This document shows positions 22,540 to 30,377 of a DNA stretch of 52,365 nt, piece by piece. Positions within the stretch are counted from its first letter, which is position 1, and the number at the start of each line of letters is the position of its first letter. The translations under genes were made by a program, and so were the position numbers. The notes beneath the pieces are model-generated. The model did not search any database. It was not told the origin of the DNA and saw only the letters and a list, made by a program, of their open reading frames with translations. Origin of the DNA: Streptomyces toyocaensis (lineage in GTDB: Bacteria; Actinomycetota; Actinomycetes; Streptomycetales; Streptomycetaceae); NCBI RefSeq assembly GCF_000725125.1, contig NZ_JFCB01000041.1:1-52365 (forward strand), read 5' to 3'.

Positions 22540-24150
22540 ATGGCCCGCGTCCCCTCCGCCGTCACGAACGCCGTCCACCGCATCCGACGGGTCCCGCGAG
22601 CCCTCACCCGCCGCGACCGTTCCCGCCCGGCCGCGCCCACGACGGTCGCGCTCGCCCCGCAGCCGCACCCCTGGACACGTGCCCTCGGGCTGACCGCCGT
22701 GGTCGTCCTCGGCGCCTGGCTCGGCCTGCTCGTCGTCGGCAACGTGCGGGTCCCCGTGGGCCCCATGAACACCACGATGGCCCTGCGGCCCTCCCTCACC
22801 GGCGGCACCAAGATCAACGTGTCGCCCCTGGGCGCCCTTCAGCTCGACAGCCACACCGCCCCCGTCCGCCTCGACGTCAACGTCGACCAGCTCGACCCCG
22901 AACGCTCACAGGCCCTCGTCGACCATCCCGAGCGCCTCTCCGGCCTCCAGGACGAGGTCGCCCGGGACGTGGCGCACGGGACCGCCGACCTCGCCGTACG
23001 CTCCTGCGTGGCCGTCGTCACCGGCGCCACGGCGCTCGGCCTGGTCGTCTACCGCCGCCCCCGCCGCGCCCTGGCGGCCGGCGGCCTCGCCCTCGCCCTC
23101 CTGGCCGCGTCCGGCGGCTCCGCGTTCGCCACCTGGAATCCCGACTCCGTCCTGGAACCGAAGTTCTCGGGTCTGCTCTCCTCCGCGCCCTCCCTCGTCG
23201 GTGACGCGCGCAGCATCGTCACCGAGTTCGACGTCTACCAGCAGGAGTTGGCCCGCCTCGTCACCAACGTGACCAAGCTCTACGACGCCACCTCCACCCT
23301 GCCGGCCTACCGGCCCGACCCGAGCACCGTCCGCGTCCTGCACGTCTCCGACATCCACCTCAACCCCGCGAGCTGGAAGATCGTCGCTTCGCTGGTGGAG
23401 CAGTACCAGGTGGACGTGATCGTCGACACCGGCGACACCATGGATCACGGCACCGCCGCGGAGAACGGCTTCCTGGACCCCGTGGAGGACCTCGGCGCCC
23501 CCTACGTCTGGGTCCGCGGCAACCACGACTCACTCGTCACCCAGCGCCACCTCGCACGCATGAAGAACGTCCACGTCCTCGACGACGGCGAGGCGAAGAG
23601 CATCGCCGGACTCCGCTTCGCGGGCATCGGCGACCCTCAGTTCACCCCCGACCGCTCGAAGAAGACCGGGGCCGAGCAGTCCCAGGAACTGGCGGGCGCC
23701 CGCCTCGCCTCCGCCCTGCGCGACCAGCGCACCGCCGGCACCCCCGTGGATGTCGCGCTCGTCCACGAACCGTCCGCCGCCCGTGAGGTCGACGGCACCG
23801 TTCCTCTGGTCCTGGCCGGACACATCCACCGCGAACAGAACGAGGTCATGGAGTACGGCACCCGCCTCCGCGTCGAGGGCTCCACCGGCGGCAGCGGACT
23901 GCGCGCCATCGAGGGCAGGTACCCCGACCCCATCGAGACGTCGATCCTCTACTTCGACCGCGACTCCCGCCGCCTCCAGGCCTGGGACTCCATCGAGCTG
24001 GGCGGTCTCGGCCTCACGACGGCGGAGGTCAGCCGGCACCTCCCCGAGGAGAACCAGCCGGGCGCCCCCACCTCGCCGTCCCTGTCCGGCACCCCCTCGA
24101 CGACGCCCGGGTCCCCGTCCCCCGGCACCCGCTCGGCCCCCACGCCGTAA
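22540..24150 (+). CDS. membrane-anchored calcineurin-like metallophosphoesterase
   Basis: The 536-residue protein has a transmembrane helix at about 48-68 (LGLTAVVVLGAWLGLLVVG), an extracytoplasmic loop, and a second hydrophobic pair at about 150-190. The phosphoesterase domain lies at about 265-470 and carries all metal motifs: DIHLN, GDTMD, GNHD, VHEP and GHIH. The last 35 residues are Pro/Ser/Thr-rich. The active site follows an even number of apparent helices, so its side of the membrane needs testing. The substrate is unknown; cyclic nucleotide or lipid-linked phosphate is possible. The ATG has a GGGA upstream. The tRNA-Glu gene follows after 80 bp. Confidence 0.88.
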   Translation: MARVPSAVTNAVHRIRRVPRALTRRDRSRPAAPTTVALAPQPHPWTRALGLTAVVVLGAWLGLLVVGNVRVPVGPMNTTMALRPSLTGGTKINVSPLGALQLDSHTAPVRLDVNVDQLDPERSQALVDHPERLSGLQDEVARDVAHGTADLAVRSCVAVVTGATALGLVVYRRPRRALAAGGLALALLAASGGSAFATWNPDSVLEPKFSGLLSSAPSLVGDARSIVTEFDVYQQELARLVTNVTKLYDATSTLPAYRPDPSTVRVLHVSDIHLNPASWKIVASLVEQYQVDVIVDTGDTMDHGTAAENGFLDPVEDLGAPYVWVRGNHDSLVTQRHLARMKNVHVLDDGEAKSIAGLRFAGIGDPQFTPDRSKKTGAEQSQELAGARLASALRDQRTAGTPVDVALVHEPSAAREVDGTVPLVLAGHIHREQNEVMEYGTRLRVEGSTGGSGLRAIEGRYPDPIETSILYFDRDSRRLQAWDSIELGGLGLTTAEVSRHLPEENQPGAPTSPSLSGTPSTTPGSPSPGTRSAPTP

Positions 24151-24156
24151 ACCGTT

Positions 24157-24186
24157 TTGGCGAACCCTCCCGCCATCCCATATGCT
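24157..24186 (+). promoter_or_regulatory. promoter of the tRNA-Glu cluster
   Basis: TTGGCG (24157-24162), an 18 bp spacer and TATGCT (24181-24186) lie 45 bp upstream of tRNA-Glu. Confidence 0.6.
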
Positions 24187-24230
24187 TCTCACGTCCCCGA
24201 CGCGCTGCGAAGCGCCCAGGCGGGCCGATA

Positions 24231-24303
24231 GCCCTCATCGTCTAGCGGCCTAGGACGCCGCCCTTTCAAGGCGGTAGCACGGGTTCGAATCCCGTTGGGG
24301 GCA
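24231..24303 (+). tRNA. tRNA-Glu (TTC)
   Basis: A 73-base cloverleaf. Acceptor GCCCTCA/TGGGGGC has one G:U pair, anticodon stem CCGCC/GGCGG has loop CTTTCAA, and the T-arm is ACGGGTTCGAATCCCGT. The discriminator is A. Confidence 0.96.
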
Positions 24304-24340
24304 CGCACCACCCTGTGCGACACTGTCGTACGACACGCTT

Positions 24341-24415
24341 GGTCCTGTGGAGCAGTTTGGAGTGCTCGCCACCCTGTCAAGGTGGAGGCCGCGGGTTCAA
24401 ATCCCGTCAGGACCG
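24341..24415 (+). tRNA. tRNA-Asp (GTC), copy 1
   Basis: A 75-base cloverleaf with acceptor GGTCCTG/CAGGACC, anticodon stem CCACC/GGTGG, loop CTGTCAA and discriminator G. It is identical to the gene at 28682-28756. It is followed after two bases by the parS palindrome. Confidence 0.96.
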
Positions 24416-24417
24416 CT

Positions 24418-24437
24418 GGTGTTTCACGTGAAACACC
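24418..24437. promoter_or_regulatory. parS: parS centromere site
   Basis: A perfect 20 bp palindrome contains the Streptomyces ParB-binding consensus GTTTCACGTGAAAC (24421-24434) without mismatch. It fills the gap between tRNA-Asp and tRNA-Phe. Streptomyces carry around twenty such sites clustered near oriC, which places this window within the origin region. Confidence 0.92.
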
Positions 24438-24439
24438 GC

Positions 24440-24513
24440 GGCTGGGTAGCTCAGTTGGTACGAGCGATCGCCTGAAAAGCGATAGGTCGCCGGTTCGACC
24501 CCGGCCCCAGCCA
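24440..24513 (+). tRNA. tRNA-Phe (GAA)
   Basis: A 74-base cloverleaf with acceptor GGCTGGG/CCCAGCC, anticodon stem TCGC with loop CTGAAAA, T-arm GCCGGTTCGACCCCGGC and discriminator A. It begins two bases after the parS palindrome. Confidence 0.95.
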
Positions 24514-24518
24514 CAGCA

Positions 24519-24545
24519 AAGGCCCCGATCATCGATCGGGGCCTT
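24519..24545 (+). terminator. terminator of the Glu-Asp-Phe tRNA cluster
   Basis: AAGGCCCCGATC and GATCGGGGCCTT (24519-24530, 24534-24545) form a perfect 12 bp stem with loop ATC, followed by TGTTGT. Confidence 0.9.
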
Positions 24546-24607
24546 GTTGTGCGCCCCGGCAAAATCATTGGCCGCGAATTTTCGCGGGATGAGATCCTGG
24601 AGTCCGT

Positions 24608-27600
24608 ATGTCTACGCACTCTGCCCCCGCCCTCGGCTCCCTCGCCTCCCGTCTCGCTGAACTGTCGCTGCGCGACGCGCACCGGCTCGGGCGGAGGCTC
24701 GAGGGTGCGCGCAAGATCCGCAAGCCGGAGGCACGCGCCGCCGTGCTCGCCGAGATCGAGGCGGAGGTCGCCGGGGCCGAGGAGCGGATGACCGCACGGC
24801 GGGACCGGGTGCCGCGGGTGCGGTACCCGGAGCAGCTGCCCGTCAGCCAGAAGAAGGACGCGATCGCCGAGGCGATCCGTGATCACCAGGTCGTGATCGT
24901 CGCCGGTGAGACGGGGTCCGGCAAGACCACGCAGATCCCGAAGATCTGCATGGAGCTGGGCCGGGGCGTCCGAGGCATGATCGGTCACACCCAGCCCCGG
25001 CGCATCGCCGCCCGTACGGTGGCCGAGCGGATCGCCGAGGAGCTGCAGACCCCGCTCGGGGAGGCGGTGGGCTGGAAGGTCCGCTTCACCGACCAGGTGA
25101 ACCCGGACGCCACGTTCGTCAAGCTGATGACCGACGGCATCCTGCTCGCGGAGATCCAGACCGACCGAGAGCTGCGCGCCTACGACACGATCATCATCGA
25201 CGAGGCGCACGAGCGGTCGCTCAACATCGACTTCCTGCTCGGCTACCTCGCACAGCTGCTGCCGAAGCGTCCGGATCTCAAAGTCGTCATCACCTCGGCG
25301 ACCATCGACCCGGAGCGGTTCTCCCGGCACTTCGACGACGCGCCGATCATCGAGGTCAGCGGGCGCACGTATCCGGTCGAGGTGCGGTACCGGCCGCTGC
25401 TGGAGGAGGACTCGGACGACGCCGACCGGGACCAGATCACGGCGATCACCGACGCCGTCGAGGAGCTGATCGCGGAGGGGCCGGGCGACATCCTGGTGTT
25501 CCTCTCCGGCGAACGGGAGATCCGGGACACGGCGGACGCGCTGACGAAGAAGCGGTTCCGGTCGACCGAGGTGCTGCCGTTGTACGCCCGGCTGTCGCAC
25601 GCCGAGCAGCACCGGGTGTTCCAGCAGCACAGCGGTCGCAGGATCGTTCTGGCGACGAACGTGGCCGAGACGTCCCTCACCGTGCCGGGCATCAAGTACG
25701 TCATCGACCCCGGGTTCGCCCGCATCTCGCGCTACAGCCATCGCACGAAGGTGCAGCGGCTCCCGATCGAACCGGTGTCGCAGGCGAGCGCCAACCAGCG
25801 CAAGGGCCGCTGCGGCCGTACGTCGGACGGCATCTGCATCCGTCTGTACGGCGAGGACGACTTCCTGTCCCGTCCGGAGTTCACGGACGCGGAGATCCTG
25901 CGGACGAACCTCGCCTCGGTGATCCTGCAGATGACGGCGGCCGGTCTGGGCGAGATCGAGAAGTTCCCGTTCATCGACCCGCCGGACCACCGCAACATCC
26001 GTGACGGCGTCCAGCTGCTCCAGGAGCTCGGCGCGCTCGACGCGGCACAGAAGGACCCGCGCAAGCGGCTGACGCAGACCGGCCGGAAGCTGGCCCAACT
26101 GCCGGTGGACCCTCGTCTGGCGCGCATGGTGCTGGAGGCGGACCGCAACGGCTGTGTCCGTGAGGTCATGGTCATCGCGGCGGCGCTGTCGATCCAGGAC
26201 CCGCGGGAGCGGCCGGCGGACAAGCAGGCGCAGGCCGACCAGCAGCACGCCCGCTTCCGGGACGAGTCCAGTGACTTCCTGGCCTTCCTCAACCTCTGGC
26301 GGTACGTCCGCGAGCAGCAGAAGGAGCGCGGGTCGTCGTCGTTCCGGCGGATGTGCAAGCAGGAGTACCTGAACTTCCTCCGGATCCGCGAGTGGCAGGA
26401 CATCTACACGCAGCTTCGGACGGTCGCCCGGCAGATGGGCATCCACCTGAACGAGGAGGACGCCCCGGCGGACCGCATCCACGTGTCGTTGCTGGCGGGC
26501 CTGCTCTCGCACATCGGCATGAAGGACGTGAAGGAGTCCAAGGACTCGGGTCCCGGCAGCGGCCGCAAGGACGGCGGGCGCAACGAGTACCTGGGTGCGC
26601 GCAACGCCAAGTTCGCCATCTTCCCGGGGTCGGCCCTGTTCAAGAAGCCGCCGCGGTTCGTGATGTCGGCCGAACTGGTGGAGACGTCCCGGCTGTGGGC
26701 CCGGGTCAACGCGAAGATCGAGCCCGAGTGGGTGGAGCCCCTGGCCGGGCACCTGCTGAAGCGCACGTACAGCGAACCGCACTGGGAGAAGGACCAGGCG
26801 GCCGTGATGGCGTACGAGAAGGTGACGCTGTACGGCGTACCGGTCGTGGCCCAGCGGAAGGTGAACTACGGCCGGATCGATCCGGAGGTCTCCCGGGAGC
26901 TTTTCATCCGCAACGCGCTGGTCGAGGGCGACTGGCGCACGCACCACAAGTTCTACGCGGACAACCGGCGGCTGCTGACCGAGGTCGAGGAGCTGGAGCA
27001 CCGGGCGCGGCGCCGGGACATCCTGGTCGACGACGAGACCCTGTTCGACTTCTACGAGCAGCGGATCCCCGAGCACGTGGTGTCGGGCGCGCACTTCGAC
27101 TCCTGGTGGAAGCACAAGCGGCACGAGCAGCCGGACTTCCTGGACTTCGCGCGGGAGATGCTGATCCGTGAGTCGGCGGAGGCGGTCACCAAGGCCGACT
27201 ACCCCGACGTGTGGCGGCAGGGCCCGCTCAAGTTCCGGGTGACGTACCAGTTCGAGCCGGGTGCGGATGCCGACGGTGTGACCGTCCACATCCCGCTGCA
27301 GGTGCTGAACCAGGTGACGGACGAGGGCTTCGACTGGCAGATCCCGGGTCTGCGGGAGGACGTCGTCACGGAGTTGATCCGTTCGCTGCCCAAGCCGATC
27401 CGCCGGAACTACGTGCCGGCGCCGAACTACGCGAAGGCGTTCCTGGAGCGGGCGGTGCCCTTGCAGGAGCCGCTGGCCGTCACGATGGCCCGTGAGCTGA
27501 AGCGGATGGTCGGGGTGCCGTTCGAGGCGGAGGACTTCGACTGGTCCCGCGTTCCCGACCACTTGAAGGTCACGTTCCGGATCGTCGACGAGCGGCGCCG

Positions 27601-28588
27601 CACCCTCGCAGAGGACAAGGACCTGGAGGCGCTCAAGCTCCGGCTCCGGCCGAAGGCCCGCAAGGCGCTGTCCCAGGCGGCCGCCGCGACCGCGCAGCGC
27701 CAGGGCGGCGAGTCCCTGGAGCGCAAGGGGCTGACGGACTGGACGATCGGTTCGCTCACCCGGGTGTTCGAGACCCGGCGCGCCGGTCAGCCGGTGAAGG
27801 CGTACCCGGCGCTGGTGGACGACGGCGACACGGTCTCGGTCCGGCTGTTCGACTCGGAGGCCGAGCAGGCTGAGGCGATGTGGAAGGGCACCCGGCGGCT
27901 GATCCTGCTGGGCATCCCGGTCAACCCCGCGAAGTTCGCTTCCGAGAAGCTGACGAACGCCCAGAAGCTGGCGCTGTCCGCCAATCCGCACGGTTCCGTG
28001 CAGGCCCTGTTCGACGACTGCGCCATGGCCGCGGCGGACCGGCTGATCGCGGACTTCGGCGGACCGGTCTGGGACGAGGAGTCGTTCCGGAAGCTGTACG
28101 ACAAGGTCCGCGCGGACATCGTCGACACGACGGTCCGTGCGGTGGGCCAGGTGCAGCAGGTGCTGGCCGCGTGGCAGGCCTGTGAGCGCCGTCTGAAGGG
28201 CGTACGCAGCCCCGCGCTGCTGCCGAACCTGCAGGACGTGCGGAGGCAGCTGGACGGGCTCGTGCGGCCGGGCTTCGTGACGGAGGCGGGGCTGCGGCGG
28301 CTTCCGGACCTGATGCGGTATCTGGTGGCCGCCGACCGCCGGCTCCAGCAGATGCCGGCGAGCGTGCAGCGGGACTCGACACGCATGGCGAAGGTCCACG
28401 AGATGCAGGACGAGTACGCGTGGCTGCTGGAGCAGATGCCGCAGGGGCGGCCGGTCCCGCGGGAGGTGCTGGACATCCGCTGGATGATCGAGGAGCTGCG
28501 GGTCAGCTACTTCGCCCACGCGCTCGGCACGGCGTACCCGGTGTCGGACAAGCGGATCGTGAAGGCGATCGACGCGGCGGTGCCGTAA
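24608..28588 (+). CDS. hrpA: ATP-dependent RNA helicase HrpA (DEAH box)
   Basis: The 1326-residue protein is a full-length HrpA. An N-terminal helical segment (1-75) precedes motif I GETGSGKT (about residues 99-106), DEAH in IIIDEAHERSLNIDFLLGYL, SAT in VITSATIDPERFSRHF, and motif VI QRKGRCGR. The HA2/ratchet and OB-fold regions follow, and the large DUF3418 C-terminal region found only in HrpA fills the second half. In other bacteria HrpA resolves stalled ribosomes and processes some mRNAs. The ATG start has CTGGAG at good spacing. It is flanked on both sides by tRNA genes. Confidence 0.95.
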   Translation: MSTHSAPALGSLASRLAELSLRDAHRLGRRLEGARKIRKPEARAAVLAEIEAEVAGAEERMTARRDRVPRVRYPEQLPVSQKKDAIAEAIRDHQVVIVAGETGSGKTTQIPKICMELGRGVRGMIGHTQPRRIAARTVAERIAEELQTPLGEAVGWKVRFTDQVNPDATFVKLMTDGILLAEIQTDRELRAYDTIIIDEAHERSLNIDFLLGYLAQLLPKRPDLKVVITSATIDPERFSRHFDDAPIIEVSGRTYPVEVRYRPLLEEDSDDADRDQITAITDAVEELIAEGPGDILVFLSGEREIRDTADALTKKRFRSTEVLPLYARLSHAEQHRVFQQHSGRRIVLATNVAETSLTVPGIKYVIDPGFARISRYSHRTKVQRLPIEPVSQASANQRKGRCGRTSDGICIRLYGEDDFLSRPEFTDAEILRTNLASVILQMTAAGLGEIEKFPFIDPPDHRNIRDGVQLLQELGALDAAQKDPRKRLTQTGRKLAQLPVDPRLARMVLEADRNGCVREVMVIAAALSIQDPRERPADKQAQADQQHARFRDESSDFLAFLNLWRYVREQQKERGSSSFRRMCKQEYLNFLRIREWQDIYTQLRTVARQMGIHLNEEDAPADRIHVSLLAGLLSHIGMKDVKESKDSGPGSGRKDGGRNEYLGARNAKFAIFPGSALFKKPPRFVMSAELVETSRLWARVNAKIEPEWVEPLAGHLLKRTYSEPHWEKDQAAVMAYEKVTLYGVPVVAQRKVNYGRIDPEVSRELFIRNALVEGDWRTHHKFYADNRRLLTEVEELEHRARRRDILVDDETLFDFYEQRIPEHVVSGAHFDSWWKHKRHEQPDFLDFAREMLIRESAEAVTKADYPDVWRQGPLKFRVTYQFEPGADADGVTVHIPLQVLNQVTDEGFDWQIPGLREDVVTELIRSLPKPIRRNYVPAPNYAKAFLERAVPLQEPLAVTMARELKRMVGVPFEAEDFDWSRVPDHLKVTFRIVDERRRTLAEDKDLEALKLRLRPKARKALSQAAAATAQRQGGESLERKGLTDWTIGSLTRVFETRRAGQPVKAYPALVDDGDTVSVRLFDSEAEQAEAMWKGTRRLILLGIPVNPAKFASEKLTNAQKLALSANPHGSVQALFDDCAMAAADRLIADFGGPVWDEESFRKLYDKVRADIVDTTVRAVGQVQQVLAAWQACERRLKGVRSPALLPNLQDVRRQLDGLVRPGFVTEAGLRRLPDLMRYLVAADRRLQQMPASVQRDSTRMAKVHEMQDEYAWLLEQMPQGRPVPREVLDIRWMIEELRVSYFAHALGTAYPVSDKRIVKAIDAAVP

Positions 28589-28611
28589 CCGGGCCGGTAC
28601 TCAGGGTGAGT

Positions 28612-28641
28612 TCGACCAGTGGGCGCCCCCTCCTGTACAGT
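28612..28641 (+). promoter_or_regulatory. promoter of tRNA-Asp copy 2
   Basis: TCGACC (28612-28617), an 18 bp spacer and TACAGT (28636-28641) end 40 bp before the tRNA. Confidence 0.55.
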
Positions 28642-28681
28642 CCTTCTCGCAGCGCAACGCAGGAATGGCGCTGCGAAACCT

Positions 28682-28756
28682 GGTCCTGTGGAGCAGTTTG
28701 GAGTGCTCGCCACCCTGTCAAGGTGGAGGCCGCGGGTTCAAATCCCGTCAGGACCG
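28682..28756 (+). tRNA. tRNA-Asp (GTC), copy 2
   Basis: The 75 bases are identical to the tRNA-Asp at 24341-24415. The 5' flank GCTTGGTCCTG versus CCTGGTCCTG differs, so the duplication covers little more than the gene. It has its own promoter and terminator. Confidence 0.96.
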
Positions 28757-28764
28757 CAGTGAAA

Positions 28765-28802
28765 CGAAGGGCCCGCACCCGCAAGGGGCAGCGGGCCCTT
28801 CG
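28765..28802 (+). terminator. terminator of tRNA-Asp copy 2
   Basis: CGAAGGGCCCGC and GCGGGCCCTTCG (28765-28776, 28791-28802) are perfect arms with a 14-base loop. A second perfect hairpin with 11-base arms follows at 28827-28854 and may be a back-up terminator. Confidence 0.85.
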
Positions 28803-28826
28803 TGCGTCAGGACCGCAGGAGTCACC

Positions 28827-28854
28827 GAAGGCCCGCCCTCACCGGCGGGCCTTC
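28827..28854. terminator. second hairpin, possible back-up terminator
   Basis: GAAGGCCCGCC and GGCGGGCCTTC pair perfectly around CTCACC. It lies 25 bp after the first tRNA-Asp terminator and about 200 bp before the DUF6274 gene. Confidence 0.6.
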
Positions 28855-29050
28855 CGCGTGACAGGGCCCGGGCCTTCGGGTCCCGGCCTCCGCCCGTCGA
28901 GCGTCCGTGGCGCCGCGCGCCAGGGGCGTCCGTGGCGCCGTGCGCCCCTCAGCGCCCGTCGTGGCACCCCTCGTGCCGTCTTGACGGGGCCGCCATCCCT
29001 CGGTACCTCAGGAGGCAGGGAACGGCTCCGCGGACCCCTGGAGGTGGCGT

Positions 29051-29245
29051 ATGGCGGCATCGGCCAGGCACGAGACGCGGGCGTTGCTCCGTGCGCACCT
29101 GTCGGCCGCGTTGTCGTACCGGCATCTGACGCGCCACTGCCCGATCTGCCACCGCCTGCTGCGGCTGGAGCTGGAGCCGGACTTCCCGCCGCGCCCGCCG
29201 GAACCCGCCGGGGAGCACCCCACGCCCAACGCCCGTTCCCTCTAG
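29051..29245 (+). CDS. DUF6274-type small protein with a CxxCH motif
   Basis: The 64-residue protein starts at an ATG preceded by GGAGGTGG. The N-terminal half is a helical, basic segment (ASARHETRALLRAHLSAAL, YRHLTRH). It is followed by CPICHRLL, a possible half zinc site, and a Pro-rich tail. I recognise it as the small Streptomyces family DUF6274 that sits next to bldC; function is unknown. A single Cys pair suggests either dimeric zinc binding or a redox pair. It converges with bldC, whose terminator lies 205 bp away. Confidence 0.75.
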   Translation: MAASARHETRALLRAHLSAALSYRHLTRHCPICHRLLRLELEPDFPPRPPEPAGEHPTPNARSL

Positions 29246-29450
29246 CGCATATGCCACAGGCTCAACAAGCCGACTGGTATGTGACGGGTGTCACCGCATG
29301 AGTTTTGTGCGGTGCGGTACTTACGCCTCCCCTACAACAGGTCAATTTAATATGTGCAATTGCACCACTCGGAGAGGTCCGCACCGTCCGGCACGCAGGT
29401 GATCCCACACCCGCCCTCAGACAGGCACCGCCGGCCCACCATCGGCGCAC

Positions 29451-29490
29451 AAAAAAGATCGCGCTGGACCCGGCGGAGTCCAGCGCGATC
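29451..29490 (-). terminator. rho-independent terminator of bldC
   Basis: Perfect 13-base arms (29457-29469 and 29478-29490) are followed on the minus strand by six T residues. This is the best textbook terminator of the window. It lies 150 bp beyond the bldC stop codon, leaving a long 3' untranslated region. Confidence 0.93.
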
Positions 29491-29640
29491 GACGACGCAC
29501 CCTTGTTCAGTTGCCTGCAAAGCTCTGATCGGCTTGGGCCAGGGGCCTGTTGGGGCAGTCCCCGCGTCGCTTGGAGCCAGTGTTCCCGGGCGTCTCGGCC
29601 AGTGGGGGACCAGCCGGTTCTGCCCGGTTCATGCGGTGGT

Positions 29641-29847
29641 TCAGGCCTCGCTGCGCTGCTGCGGAATGCCCGCGAGCAGTGCGCGGACCTCGGCTTCGCG
29701 GTAGCGGCGGTGCCCGCCGAGCGTGCGGATCGACGTGAGCTTGCCTGCCTTCGCCCAGCGCGTGACCGTCTTCGGGTCGACGCGGAACATGGTGGCGACC
29801 TCAGCCGGGGTCAGCAGCGGCTCGGCATCAGGGGTGCGAGCGGTCAT
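29641..29847 (-). CDS. bldC: developmental regulator BldC (MerR-type DNA-binding domain)
   Basis: The 68-residue protein is a stand-alone winged-helix domain: LLTPAEVATMFRVDPKTVTR, WAKAGKLTSIRTLGGHRRYR, then EAEVRALLAG. It equals BldC, a small MerR-like protein that represses entry into sporulation and binds DNA cooperatively as head-to-tail oligomers on direct repeats. The ATG has a perfect GAGGAGG ribosome site. The leader carries an inverted repeat (29864-29885). It is monocistronic, with its own strong terminator. Confidence 0.98.
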   Translation of the reverse strand: MTARTPDAEPLLTPAEVATMFRVDPKTVTRWAKAGKLTSIRTLGGHRRYREAEVRALLAGIPQQRSEA

Positions 29848-29863
29848 GAGCGGCCTCCTCGGG

Positions 29864-29885
29864 AGAACCGAACCTTCTCGGTTCT
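29864..29885. promoter_or_regulatory. inverted repeat in the bldC leader
   Basis: AGAACCGA-ACCTTC-TCGGTTCT is a perfect 8 bp dyad with a 6 bp centre, just upstream of the bldC ribosome site. It may be an operator or an RNA hairpin. A TTTAGAG element (about 29890-29896, minus strand) next to it may belong to the promoter. Confidence 0.5.
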
Positions 29886-30079
29886 TTCCTCTAAATTCTG
29901 CACCTTGACCCGCGTTGCCCGAAATGGCGGACGCGAGTCGAGTCGGTTATAGGACGAACGGCTTGTCCTCGGCACTACAACTACACCATCTGTCCAGCCA
30001 CGTCGGCCAAACCGATGGAATTGCCCTCCCAGGTGTTCATCAGCCGCGGAAGCCGATGGACCATGCCATAGCGGACAGT

Positions 30080-30112
30080 CACGCTGCTGTGACGATCAGT
30101 CACAGCAGCGTG
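30080..30112. promoter_or_regulatory. perfect 13 bp inverted repeat in the bldC upstream region
   Basis: CACGCTGCTGTGA (30080-30092) and TCACAGCAGCGTG (30100-30112) are separated by CGATCAG. It lies in a 530 bp gene-free stretch (29848-30377) between bldC and the leftward gene at 30378. It could terminate the latter's transcript or bind a regulator of bldC. There is no T-tract on either side. Confidence 0.5.
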
Positions 30113-30377
30113 CAGGAGTCACCGGACCCCCCAAAGCGTGCAATGCTGAGATTCCGCCCATAGTCGAGCACAGCAGGACGGAGGAGCCCTCCCCGGACTC
30201 CTTGTCCTATTTTGGCATGAGGGTGGGCAAGCGACGCAAGGGCCGCGTAAGTGCGGTCCGTCACGCTTGACACGTACGCCCGGATCGGGGTCTACGTCCG
30301 TTCCCGGGCCCGCACTGACGGAACCTCAGACACCTCAGGGCGAAGACAAAACCCCAAGAAGGGCGTTTGGTCAAACG

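Noticed and set aside
24407..28519. A 1370-codon open frame antisense to hrpA
   Set aside because: High-GC codon bias opens antisense frames. The hrpA frame has full helicase motifs and a ribosome site, while the antisense product is low-complexity His/Arg/Leu without domains.
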